From: an uncultured Alkalilimnicola sp.
Lineage (GTDB): Bacteria; Pseudomonadota; Gammaproteobacteria; Nitrococcales; AK92
Length of the DNA stretch: 7,143 nt
Assembly (NCBI GenBank): GCA_937951875.1
Contig: CALGAN010000006.1
Span: 1-7,143 of the forward strand
Direction of reading: 5' to 3'
The first letter of the stretch is position 1; each line of letters opens with the position of its first letter. Shown here in pieces: positions 1 through 6,616 of the stretch. Below the pieces are notes generated by a model. That model had not been told where the DNA came from. It saw only the letters and a list, made by a program, of their open reading frames with translations, and searched no databases. Made by a program: the position numbers and the translations under genes.

Positions 1-776
1 CCGCGCTCGTACCCCTCCAGCACCCGCCGCACCTGCACCGGGTATTTCTCGGCGAACTCCTCACGGACGTTGAGGATGCCGTAGGTGTTGAGCTCGGGGT
101 TGCGGTGGAACAGCACGGCGTCGATCTCGACCTGAGCGCGCGCCATGTGTGGGTCCAGCCCGGCCCAAGCGTCCACCTGGCCGTTCTGCAGGGCGCGGTA
201 GCCGTCCTGATGCTGCAGCAGCACCGGGGTGATGTCGCGCTCGCTCAGCCCCACCGCGTCCAGCGCCCGCAGCAAGAAGATGTGCGGGTCGGTGCCGCGG
301 GTGACGGCGACGCGCTTGCCCTTGAGGTCGGCCACGCTGGCGATGGCGCTGTCCTTGCGCGTCACCAGCGCGGTCCACTCCGGTTTGGAATAGACATAGG
401 CCGCCCGGATCGGCAGGCCGTTGGCGCGCCCGACCAGCGCGGCGGAACCGGCGGTCGAGCCGAAGTCGATGCTGCCGCCGCGCAGGAACTCCAGCGCCTT
501 GTTCGAGCCCTGGCTGAGCACCCAGCGGATCTCGATGCCTTCCTCGGCGAACGCCTCCTCCATCCAGCCCTTTTCCTTGATCAGCAGGCTGACGGGGTTG
601 TAGTAGGCGTAGTCGAGGCCGATGTGGCGCGGCTTGTCGGCAGCGCTGGCCAGACCGGTGCCCAGCACCGCCGTCAGCAGCGCGGCGAACAAGCGCCGGC
701 CCTTGCCGCGGGCCGGCGCCGGGTGGCGCGAAGCGAACCGCCGCAAGGCGGCGGTCAGTTCGAAGCGAATCGTCAT
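1..776 (-). CDS. SsuA-like sulfonate/organosulfur ABC transporter periplasmic binding protein (C-terminus off the window)
   Basis: The frame read leftward from ATG 774-776 stays open to the window edge, giving 258 codons without a stop. It starts with an unusually long arginine-rich n-region, a hydrophobic segment (about residues 29-42) and an ASA-A type cleavage site near residue 45, so it is predicted to be exported. The mature part has the SsuA/TauA-type bilobal binding-protein pattern: HIGLDYAYYNPVSLL after the signal, a GSIDFGSTAGSAAL stretch, a SVADLKGKRVAVTRGTDPH stretch and NGQVDAWAGLD. The last two align with SVADLKGGRIAVAKGS and RGDVQAWAIWD in the SsuA at 2578, so the two are paralogues. 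A GGAGG Shine-Dalgarno lies 10 nt before the ATG. It sits 85 bp downstream of the flavoenzyme gene on the same strand and probably shares its transcript. The ligand is unknown. Sulfonates are the default, but the partner enzyme may point to a different organosulfur compound. Confidence 0.9.
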   Translation of the reverse strand, partial: MTIRFELTAALRRFASRHPAPARGKGRRLFAALLTAVLGTGLASAADKPRHIGLDYAYYNPVSLLIKEKGWMEEAFAEEGIEIRWVLSQGSNKALEFLRGGSIDFGSTAGSAALVGRANGLPIRAAYVYSKPEWTALVTRKDSAIASVADLKGKRVAVTRGTDPHIFLLRALDAVGLSERDITPVLLQHQDGYRALQNGQVDAWAGLDPHMARAQVEIDAVLFHRNPELNTYGILNVREEFAEKYPVQVRRVLEGYER

Positions 777-836
777 GGATAGCGAACCTCCGTGGAGATG
801 ACGAGAGGCCGCCGGTGGTCCGGTAGGCGTGGCATC

Positions 837-861
837 GCGGTCGGCGCCGGGCGCCGCCCGC
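837..861 (-). other. Intercistronic hairpin directly after the flavoenzyme stop codon
   Basis: Two 12-base arms (837-848 and 850-861) flank a single base and pair with one mismatch, all G/C rich. Read leftward, the structure begins at the base next to the stop codon (862-864). No run of U follows, so a classic rho-independent terminator is unlikely. It could slow 3' decay of the upstream message or lower expression of the binding-protein gene, but no such role is shown. Confidence 0.4.
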
Positions 862-2115
862 TCAGGAATAGAAGCCGGGCGTGGGCGGCTCGTCGTTCAA
901 GGCCCAGCGCCCCAGCTCGGCCAGCTTGTAGTCGAGCGGATCGTGCAGGCTGTGGGTGCGCAGGTTGCGCCAGAAGCGGTCGAAGCCGTACCTGCGCGCG
1001 GTGGCGCGCGCGCCCATCACGTCGAAGATGCGGCTGGTCAGCGCCAACCCCGTGCGCGCCGCCGCGACCTTGGCGGTGGCGATGGCCACCGCGGTGCGCG
1101 CCCGCTCTTCGGCGGTCAGCGCCAGATCCCGGCGCCAGGCCGCCTCGAAGGCGGCCGCCGCGGCGTCGGCCAGCGCCCGCGCGCTCTCCAGCTCGACCCA
1201 GAACTCGCCGTAGTGGCGGATCACGTAGGGATCGTCGACCGCGCGCGCCACGCCGGCGCCGTGCCAGGGGCGGCTTTCGCTGCGGGTGTAGCGCCGGGCC
1301 TCGGCGAAAGCGCCCTCGGCCAGCCCTTGGTAGATGTTCACCAGGATCAGCTGCGCCAGGCAGGTCCGCAGCGAGGCGAACGGGCTACTCAGCGGCCCCG
1401 GCGTGTCCAGGATCTCCTCCGGCGCCACCGCCACCTGCCGGAAACTCACGCTGCCGCTGTCGGTCTGGCGCTGGCCCATGTTGTCCCAGTCGTCGTGCAC
1501 GGTGATGCCCTCCCGCGTCGTGGGGATGGCGGCGATCAGCAGCCGGGCGCTCCCTTCCTCGCGCGCCGAGACGATCAGCATGTCGGAATCAGCGGCCCCG
1601 GAGCAGAAGCTCTTCTGACCGTCGATGATGCCGCCGCCGTCGCCGCGCCGCTGGAAGCGGCTGCGCTCATCCAGCGGATTGAGTGCGTTGCCCCAGAACC
1701 AGTTCTCTGAGGCGGTGCGGCGGTACAGCGCCTGCCACTGCTCGGGTCGGCCGAACAGCCGGGCGGTGGCGAGCATCAGGTGCTGGAAGCCGAACAGGTG
1801 GGCCAGCGAGCCATCAGCGCGGGCGAGGATGCGCACCGCCTGCAGCACGGTCGGCCAGTCGGCGCCGTAGCCGCCGTACTGCTCGGGGATGGAAAGGGCC
1901 AGCAGGCCGCTGGCGCGCAGACGGTCGCGCTCGCGTTTGGCGGTACCGCCCTGGCGGTCGCGCTCGGCGGCGGTGGCGGCGAACTCCTCGGCAAGCCGTT
2001 CCACCGCCCGCAGCGGATCCGCCGGGCGGCTGGGGTAAGCGGACGATGCGGTGACTCCGGACAAGTGCGTGCTCTCCAGTAGCTTGGCTCGGAGCCCTCC
2101 TCCAGCAGAAGCCAT
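862..2115 (-). CDS. Acyl-CoA dehydrogenase-fold flavin-dependent enzyme, SfnB/SfnC/DszC-like (sulfur acquisition)
   Basis: The protein is 417 residues from ATG 2115. Its order is that of the acyl-CoA dehydrogenase fold: an N-terminal helical part (RLRASGLLALSIPEQYGGYG, residues about 66-84), a central beta part (IIDGQKSFCSGAADSDML, DDWDNMGQRQTDSGSVSF) and a C-terminal helical part ending in GFYS. Members of this branch (SfnB, SfnC/MsuC, DszC) are linked to sulfone, sulfinate or thiophene metabolism and are mostly reduced-flavin monooxygenases rather than CoA-ester dehydrogenases. The C-terminal RTHSLHDP motif places histidines at 388 and 391, matching the active-site pair I recall for DszC, which has a similar length. 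The start is uncertain. The ATG at 2115 lacks a clear ribosome site, a TTG at 2064 has GGAG 9 nt upstream (400 residues), and an ATG at 2157 is also in frame. The frame stays open up to 2367, but that would cross the divergent promoter. The substrate is not determined; the sulfur role is inferred from neighbours. Confidence 0.85.
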   Translation of the reverse strand: MASAGGGLRAKLLESTHLSGVTASSAYPSRPADPLRAVERLAEEFAATAAERDRQGGTAKRERDRLRASGLLALSIPEQYGGYGADWPTVLQAVRILARADGSLAHLFGFQHLMLATARLFGRPEQWQALYRRTASENWFWGNALNPLDERSRFQRRGDGGGIIDGQKSFCSGAADSDMLIVSAREEGSARLLIAAIPTTREGITVHDDWDNMGQRQTDSGSVSFRQVAVAPEEILDTPGPLSSPFASLRTCLAQLILVNIYQGLAEGAFAEARRYTRSESRPWHGAGVARAVDDPYVIRHYGEFWVELESARALADAAAAAFEAAWRRDLALTAEERARTAVAIATAKVAAARTGLALTSRIFDVMGARATARRYGFDRFWRNLRTHSLHDPLDYKLAELGRWALNDEPPTPGFYS

Positions 2116-2173
2116 GCCAACCCGCGGAAACGCGCCACCAACCAACGAATATGGCATAACCGCAGCGCTTTTC

Positions 2174-2213
2174 TTGCCGTGAAATGATCCATTTCCAGGA
2201 AATATCACGGCAA
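2174..2213. promoter_or_regulatory. Long inverted repeat in the divergent control region, candidate activator binding site
   Basis: TTGCCGTGA (2174-2182) and TCACGGCAA (2205-2213) are perfect 9-base inverted arms separated by 22 bases. Similarity continues just outside the arms with a 1-2 base offset (GCTTTTC against AAAAGC). Two smaller palindromes overlap inside: GAAATG-ATC-CATTTC (2181-2195) and ATTTCC-A-GGAAAT (2191-2203). The 12-mer AAATATCACGGC (2200-2211) recurs exactly at 6575-6586 upstream of the second operon. The centre lies about 131 bp upstream of the predicted rightward transcription start, a usual distance for a sigma-54 enhancer-binding protein. It also lies close to the leftward gene, so it may control both directions. 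Confidence 0.6.
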
Positions 2214-2298
2214 AAGCAGCCACATTTCCCGGCCCACACGCCCGCGAACCACCGCCTACACGCTGCCAGCCCGCGCCGGTTCTGGCTTGCCGCGGTGC

Positions 2299-2314
2299 TG
2301 GCATAGCCCTTGCT
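2299..2314 (+). promoter_or_regulatory. Sigma-54 (-24/-12) promoter for the yezD-ssuADCB operon
   Basis: TGGCATAGCCCTTGCT fits the RpoN consensus TGGCAYR-N4-TTGCW. The invariant GG (2300-2301) and GC (2312-2313) are separated by exactly 10 bases. The expected transcription start is near 2325, giving a leader of about 45 nt before the first gene. Sigma-54 promoters need an AAA+ activator; SfnR-type activators are known to serve this role for sulfur-source genes in Pseudomonas. The identity of the activator here is inference. Confidence 0.75.
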
Positions 2315-2369
2315 CGATCCCTTCGGCGACGAGGACTTAGCGACTCAGGACCGAGGAGACACAGCACTC

Positions 2370-2552
2370 ATGGCCATTCGCTCACTAACACCACCCCATG
2401 GCACCGAGGAGGCCCTGCGACAAATTCGCCAGAGCCTGCCGGAGATCCGGTTCGGCTCGGTCGAGTTGACCATCCACGACGGCCGCATCGTCCAGGTCGA
2501 GTTCAAGCGCAAGCAGCGCTTCGCCGAAGGCCGCGGCCAGAACGCCTATTGA
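2370..2552 (+). CDS. YezD family (DUF2292) small protein, first gene of the ssu operon
   Basis: The protein is 60 residues long, with core RFGSVELTIHDGRIVQVEF, characteristic of the DUF2292/YezD family of small proteins of unknown function. It has no signal peptide or membrane segment, so it is predicted to be cytosolic. The ATG at 2370 is chosen because AGGAG (2354-2358) lies 11 nt upstream and the paralogue at 6774 starts at a similar point. A more upstream TTG at 2310 is in frame but lies inside the -12 element. Only 25 bp separate it from ssuA, so it is cotranscribed. Compared with its paralogue, the C-terminal half is divergent: the usual E-x-x-EK-x-R pattern reads EFKRKQR here. Its position as leader cistron suggests a role in sulfur metabolism, but no biochemical function can be read from the sequence. 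Confidence 0.85.
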   Translation: MAIRSLTPPHGTEEALRQIRQSLPEIRFGSVELTIHDGRIVQVEFKRKQRFAEGRGQNAY

Positions 2553-2577
2553 CGCACGGCCGGAGCCACCAAGAACC

Positions 2578-3576
2578 ATGTCGAACCGTCGTTTTGCCAA
2601 ACCGTTGCGCCGCTTGCTGCCCTGGCTGGCCGCGGCGCTGACCCTGCTGACCGGCACCGCTGGGGCCGTCGAGTGGCCCAAGGAAGTGACCATCGGCTAT
2701 CAGAAGTACGGCACGCTGATCATTCTCAAGTCACGCGGCGATCTGGAGAAGCGCCTGGCGCCGCACGGCGTGAAGGTCAACTGGGCCGAGTTCTCGGCCG
2801 GCGTGCCGCTGCTGGAGGGCCTCAACGCCGGACGGGTGCACTTCGGCGTCACCGGCGAGACCCCGCCCATCTACGGCCAGGCCGCGCGCGGCTCGCTGAC
2901 CACCTATGTCGCCTTCGAGCCGCCGTCGCCGCGCAGCGAGGCGCTGCTGGTGCGCAAGGACTCGCCGATCAAGTCGGTCGCCGACCTCAAGGGCGGGCGG
3001 ATCGCCGTCGCCAAGGGCTCCAACAGCCATTACTTCACCCTGGTCGCGCTGCGCCAGGCCGGCCTGACGGCGGGCAAGGACGTGCAGCTCGTCTTCTTGC
3101 CGCCGTCCGACGCCCGCTCGGCGTTCGAGCGCGGCGATGTCCAGGCCTGGGCGATCTGGGACTACTTCTACGCCGCCGCCGAGGCCGACGGCGCCCGCGT
3201 ACTGCTGGACGGCAGCGAGCTGGTCGACAACCACGGCTTCTACCTGGCGCCATCCACTTTCCTCGAACGCTATCCGCACGTGATCGAGCTGATCCTCGAA
3301 GAGCTCGCCAAGATCGACCGTTGGGTCATCGACAACCCGGCGGCGGCGGCCGAGCAGCTGGCGCGCGAGATCGGCGGCGTGACCCCGGCGGTGCTGGAGC
3401 GGGCGCTGCGCCGCGCCGGCTTCGATCCGAAACCGATCACGCCGCAGGTGATCGCCGCCCAGCAGCGCATCGCCGACACCCTGCACGAACAAGGGCTGAT
3501 CCCGACCCGGCCGAACGTCGCCGACGCGGTCTGGCACTGGACCCCGGCCCGAACCACCGCCCACTCACAGCATTGA
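2578..3576 (+). CDS. ssuA: SsuA, aliphatic sulfonate ABC transporter periplasmic binding protein
   Basis: The protein has 332 residues, close to the roughly 320 of E. coli SsuA. It has a basic start, a hydrophobic core (residues about 13-26) and a TAGA-V cleavage site after residue 30. The mature part opens with EVTIGYQKYGTLIILK. It then shows the SsuA-type GLNAGRVHFGVTGETPPIYG (81-100), VRKDSPIKSVADLKGGRIAV (125-144) and RGDVQAWAIWDYFYA (185-199) stretches. It captures alkanesulfonates in the periplasm and hands them to the SsuC permease. The start has a GGAG 12 nt upstream (2562-2565), a modest site, which fits translation following the closely spaced yezD gene. The next gene, ssuD, begins 11 bp after the stop codon. 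The paralogue at 1-776 shows that this locus has two binding proteins, probably with different ligand preferences. Confidence 0.95.
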   Translation: MSNRRFAKPLRRLLPWLAAALTLLTGTAGAVEWPKEVTIGYQKYGTLIILKSRGDLEKRLAPHGVKVNWAEFSAGVPLLEGLNAGRVHFGVTGETPPIYGQAARGSLTTYVAFEPPSPRSEALLVRKDSPIKSVADLKGGRIAVAKGSNSHYFTLVALRQAGLTAGKDVQLVFLPPSDARSAFERGDVQAWAIWDYFYAAAEADGARVLLDGSELVDNHGFYLAPSTFLERYPHVIELILEELAKIDRWVIDNPAAAAEQLAREIGGVTPAVLERALRRAGFDPKPITPQVIAAQQRIADTLHEQGLIPTRPNVADAVWHWTPARTTAHSQH

Positions 3577-3587
3577 GGACTGTGACG

Positions 3588-4748
3588 ATGAACATCTTCT
3601 GGTTTCTTCCCACCCACGGTGAAGGTCGTTATCTAGGCACCACCGAAGGCGCCCGCGTGGTCGATCACGCTTATCTGAGCCAGATCGCCCAGGCCGCCGA
3701 CCGGCTCGGTTACACCGGCGTGCTGATCCCCACCGGCATCACCTGCGAGGACCCGTGGCTGGTGGCGGCGTCGGTGGTCGGCGTCACTCGCCGGCTGAAG
3801 TTCCTGGTAGCGCTGCGCCCCGGCGTGACCAGCGCCGCCCAGGCGGCGCGCCTCACCTCCACCCTGGACCGGCTGTCGCAGGGCCGGGTGCTGATCAACG
3901 TGGTGGCCGGCGGCGACGCCGCCGAGCTGGCCGGCGAAGGGCTGTTCCTCGACCATGACGAGCGCTATGCCGCCACCGAGGAGTTCATCCACGTCTGGAA
4001 GCGGCTGCTGGCCGGCGAAACCGTCGATTTCGAAGGCAAGTACCAGAAAGTCAAGGGCGCGCGCCTGCTGTTCCCGGCCGTGCAGAAGCCGCATCCGCCG
4101 GTCTACATCGGCGGCTCGTCGCCGGCGGCGCACGACTTCACCGCCCGCGAGACCGACCTGTACCTGAGCTGGGGCGAGCCGCCGGCGGCGGTCGCCGAGA
4201 AGATCGAGGACGTGCGCCGGCGCGCCGCCGCGGTCGGCCGGACCGTGCGCTTCGGCCTGCGGCTGCACGTGATCGTGCGCGAGACCGAGGCCGAGGCCTG
4301 GGCCGCCGCCGATCGCCTCATCAGCCGGCTGGACGACGCCACCATCGCCGCTGCCCAGCAGGCGTTCGCCAAGTCCGACTCCGAGGGTCAGCGGCGCATG
4401 GCGGCCCTGCACGGCCGCGGCCAGGCGCGCAGCCGCGAGGCGCTGGAGGTCAGCCCCAACCTGTGGGCCGGCGTGGGCCTGGTGCGCGGCGGCGCCGGCA
4501 CCGCCCTGGTAGGCAGCCCCGAGCAGGTGGCGGCGCGTCTGAAGGAGTACGCCGCGCTCGGCATCGACACCTTCATCCTCTCCGGCTATCCGCACCTGGA
4601 GGAGGCCTACCGGGTGGCCGAGCTGCTGTTCCCGCTGCTGCCGGTGCAGCGGCCGGAGGACGTGGTGCAGGGTGTGCTCAACAACGGCCCGGTCGGCGAT
4701 ACCGGCACGCTGGCCTGGAAGCGGCCGGTGCGCGAGGCGGCCTCGTGA
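3588..4748 (+). CDS. ssuD: SsuD, FMNH2-dependent alkanesulfonate monooxygenase
   Basis: The protein has 386 residues and is collinear with E. coli SsuD (381) from NIFWFLPTHGEGRYLGTTEG to the C-terminus. It belongs to the bacterial luciferase-like TIM-barrel family. It uses reduced FMN and O2 to split C1 and longer alkanesulfonates into aldehyde and sulfite in the cytosol. Residues matching those studied in E. coli are visible: Cys53 (ITCEDPW), Arg225 and His227 (GLRLHVIVRE) and Arg300 (GVGLVRGGAGTALVG). Relative to E. coli there are about four extra residues near 276-286, in the flexible loop over the active site. GAGG (3575-3578) overlaps the ssuA stop codon and lies 9 nt before the ATG. The 3' end overlaps the GTG of ssuC. 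The FMN reductase SsuE that normally supplies FMNH2 is not in this window. Confidence 0.97.
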   Translation: MNIFWFLPTHGEGRYLGTTEGARVVDHAYLSQIAQAADRLGYTGVLIPTGITCEDPWLVAASVVGVTRRLKFLVALRPGVTSAAQAARLTSTLDRLSQGRVLINVVAGGDAAELAGEGLFLDHDERYAATEEFIHVWKRLLAGETVDFEGKYQKVKGARLLFPAVQKPHPPVYIGGSSPAAHDFTARETDLYLSWGEPPAAVAEKIEDVRRRAAAVGRTVRFGLRLHVIVRETEAEAWAAADRLISRLDDATIAAAQQAFAKSDSEGQRRMAALHGRGQARSREALEVSPNLWAGVGLVRGGAGTALVGSPEQVAARLKEYAALGIDTFILSGYPHLEEAYRVAELLFPLLPVQRPEDVVQGVLNNGPVGDTGTLAWKRPVREAAS

Positions 4749-5530
4749 GCGCGGGGCGCACCGGCAATCGTCTGACCCGCGGCGCGCTGCCCTGGCTGCT
4801 GCCAGCGGCGGCGCTGCTGGGCTGGCAGCTGGCGGTGTCGCTGCAGTGGCTGTCCACCGCCATCCTGCCGTCGCCCCTGGAGGTCGGCCAGGCGACCTGG
4901 GAGCTGGCGCGCTCCGGCGAGCTGTGGCAGCACATCCTCGCCAGCAGCCGGCGCGCCGCGCTGGGCTTCGTGATCGGCGCCGGCATCGGCTTCGCGCTCG
5001 GCCTGCTCAACGGCCTGTCGCGGCGCGCCGAGACCCTGCTCGACACCAGCGTGCAGATGATCCGCAACGTGCCGCACCTGGCGATGATCCCGCTGGTGAT
5101 CATCTGGTTCGGCATCGACGACGCCGGCAAGGTGTTCCTGGTGGTGCTGGGGGTGTTCTTCCCCGTGTACGTCAACACCCTGCACGGCATCAAGTCGGTC
5201 GATCCGGGCCTGATCGAGATGGGCCGCAGCTACGGGCTGGGAAAAGTCCGGCTTTTCCTGGACGTGATCTTCCCCGGCGCGCTGCCGTCGATCTTCGTCG
5301 GCGTGCGCTATGCCCTGGGCTTCATGTGGCTGACGCTGATCGTCTCCGAGACCATCGCCACCACCAACGGCATCGGCTACATGGCCATGAACGCCCGCGA
5401 GTTCATGCGGCTCGACGTGGTGGTGCTCGGCATCCTCATCTACGCGGTGCTCGGCAAGCTGGCCGACACCATCGCCCGCCTGCTGGAGCGCCGCACCCTG
5501 GCCTGGCACCCCGGCTATCACCCCAGCTGA
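4745..5530 (+). CDS. ssuC: SsuC, sulfonate ABC transporter inner-membrane permease
   Basis: The protein has 261 residues against about 263 in E. coli. The GTG start at 4745 overlaps the ssuD stop (GTGA), and GAGG (4734-4737) sits 7 nt upstream, which supports translational coupling. Membrane segments are visible near residues 15-33, 71-90, 112-122, 128-145, 184-202 and 224-240. The EAA loop that docks to the ATPase is EMGRSYGLGKVRLFLDVIFP (158-177). A VIIWFGIDDAGKVFLV stretch typical of SsuC/TauC/NitT permeases lies at 118-133. It forms the channel that passes sulfonate from SsuA into the cytosol with SsuB. Gene order A-D-C-B matches the classical ssu operon. Confidence 0.96.
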   Translation: MSAGRTGNRLTRGALPWLLPAAALLGWQLAVSLQWLSTAILPSPLEVGQATWELARSGELWQHILASSRRAALGFVIGAGIGFALGLLNGLSRRAETLLDTSVQMIRNVPHLAMIPLVIIWFGIDDAGKVFLVVLGVFFPVYVNTLHGIKSVDPGLIEMGRSYGLGKVRLFLDVIFPGALPSIFVGVRYALGFMWLTLIVSETIATTNGIGYMAMNAREFMRLDVVVLGILIYAVLGKLADTIARLLERRTLAWHPGYHPS

Positions 5531-5542
5531 ACCGGAGGCACG

Positions 5543-6340
5543 ATGCCCGCGCAACATTCCGCACCCCACCCCCGCGCCGGCGCCGCGCTGAGCTTACGCG
5601 GCATCGGCAAACGCTACGGCGGGCTGTCCGTGCTGCACGAGCTGGCACTGGACATCGCCCCGGGCAGCTTCGTCGCCGTCATCGGCCGCAGCGGCTGCGG
5701 CAAGAGCACGCTGCTGCGGCTGATCGCCGGCCTGGAGCGGCCCGACCACGGCGAGATCCGCATCGACGGCGTACCGCAGCGCCAGCTCAGCGGCGACGTC
5801 CGGGTCATGTTCCAGGACTCCCGGCTGCTGCCCTGGCGGCGCGTGATCGACAACGTCCGGCTCGGGCTGCCGGCCTCGGCCGCGGCGCACGCCGCCGAGG
5901 TGCTGGCCCAGGTCGGCTTAGCGCAGCGCGCCCGCGACTGGCCGCGGGTGCTGTCCGGCGGCCAGAAGCAGCGGGTGGCCCTGGCGCGCGCGCTGGTGCA
6001 CGACCCGCGCCTGCTGCTGCTCGACGAGCCGCTGGGCGCGCTGGATGCGCTCACCCGCATCGAGATGCACCGTCTGATCGAGCGGCTGTGGTTGGAGCGC
6101 GGCTTCACCGCGGTGCTGGTGACGCACGACGTGGCCGAGGCAGTGGCGCTGGCCGACCGGGTGATACTGCTGGAGAACGGCGCCCCGGCGATGGACCTGG
6201 CCATCGACTTGCCGCGCCCGCGCCGCCGCGACGCCGCCTTCGCCCGCCTGGAGCAGCGCATCCTGGCGCGGTTGCTGGGCACGGAAGCGGCCGCCCCCGA
6301 ACCGGCCCAGGCCGACGCGAAAGTACGCAAGCTTGCCTAA
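5543..6340 (+). CDS. ssuB: SsuB, sulfonate ABC transporter ATPase
   Basis: The protein has 265 residues, slightly longer than E. coli SsuB (255). All ABC ATPase motifs are intact: Walker A GRSGCGKST (48-56), Q-loop at Gln91 in MFQDSRLLPW, signature LSGGQKQRVALARAL (137-151), Walker B LLLLDEP with Glu162, D-loop GALDAL and switch His195 in VLVTHDVAEAV. It powers uptake through SsuC. GGAGG (5534-5538) lies only 4 nt before the ATG, and 12 bp separate it from ssuC. It is the last gene of the operon and is followed by a strong hairpin. The Q-loop RLLPW and the overall length fit the SsuB/TauB/NrtD import group; the sulfonate assignment rests on ssuA, ssuD and ssuC alongside. Confidence 0.95.
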   Translation: MPAQHSAPHPRAGAALSLRGIGKRYGGLSVLHELALDIAPGSFVAVIGRSGCGKSTLLRLIAGLERPDHGEIRIDGVPQRQLSGDVRVMFQDSRLLPWRRVIDNVRLGLPASAAAHAAEVLAQVGLAQRARDWPRVLSGGQKQRVALARALVHDPRLLLLDEPLGALDALTRIEMHRLIERLWLERGFTAVLVTHDVAEAVALADRVILLENGAPAMDLAIDLPRPRRRDAAFARLEQRILARLLGTEAAAPEPAQADAKVRKLA

Positions 6341-6349
6341 GCCCATCCG

Positions 6350-6385
6350 GCGCCGCCGGCCGTGACGGCCGGCGGCGCTCGGTTT
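6350..6385 (+). terminator. Hairpin terminator after ssuB
   Basis: A perfect 13-bp G/C stem (6350-6362 with 6366-6378) with a TGA loop begins 10 nt after the ssuB stop codon. Only a short T run (TTT, 6383-6385) follows, so it is an imperfect rho-independent terminator. Its place between ssuB and the next sigma-54 unit supports a role in ending or protecting the ssu message. Confidence 0.7.
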
Positions 6386-6574
6386 CCCCCGATAGCCGTC
6401 CCGAAAATCCCGCCAAGCGCTGGCGCGGAACCTGCTAGAGCGCCACCGCGGCCTTCCGCCCCAGCAAGGCCGATTGGCGCGGGCGCCGGCGATCGCCCGG
6501 CGCATCCTCCGCGGCACGGCGCTCACCAGCCGCGAGCCGCGCCGCCGGACTGCTTCGCCGGGACGCAAACCGTC

Positions 6575-6616
6575 AAATATCACGGCCATAACCATGACAT
6601 ATCACGGGATTCCGTG
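6575..6616. promoter_or_regulatory. Repeated ATATCACGG operator words upstream of the second sigma-54 promoter
   Basis: ATATCACGG occurs twice in the same orientation, at 6577-6585 and 6599-6607, exactly 22 bp apart or about two helical turns. The second copy also forms CACGG-GATT-CCGTG (6603-6616). The first copy is embedded in the 12-mer AAATATCACGGC, identical to 2200-2211 in the ssu control region. The group is centred about 133 bp upstream of the predicted start near 6730, very close to the distance at the ssu promoter. This is consistent with enhancer sites for one activator; which protein binds is unknown. Confidence 0.55.

Noticed and set aside
105..782. Rightward open frame of 225 codons over the left end
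   Set aside because: It is an antisense shadow of the leftward SsuA-like gene, which has a signal peptide, ribosome site and family motifs.
2216..2229. Possible leftward -24/-12 element (GG-N10-GC) for the flavoenzyme operon
   Set aside because: Spacing is correct, but the -24 block reads GGGAAA rather than TGGCAC and the -12 block reads CTGC, too weak to annotate.
2673..4748. Long readable extension upstream of ssuD in the same frame (691 codons)
   Set aside because: The upstream part is an out-of-frame shadow of ssuA. The SsuD family start matches ATG 3588, which has its own ribosome site.
6483..6503. GCGCCGG/CCGGCGC repeat containing the palindrome GGCGATCGCC
   Set aside because: It resembles an HIP1-like octamer or terminator, but it occurs once, has no T tract and such palindromes are expected in DNA this GC-rich.
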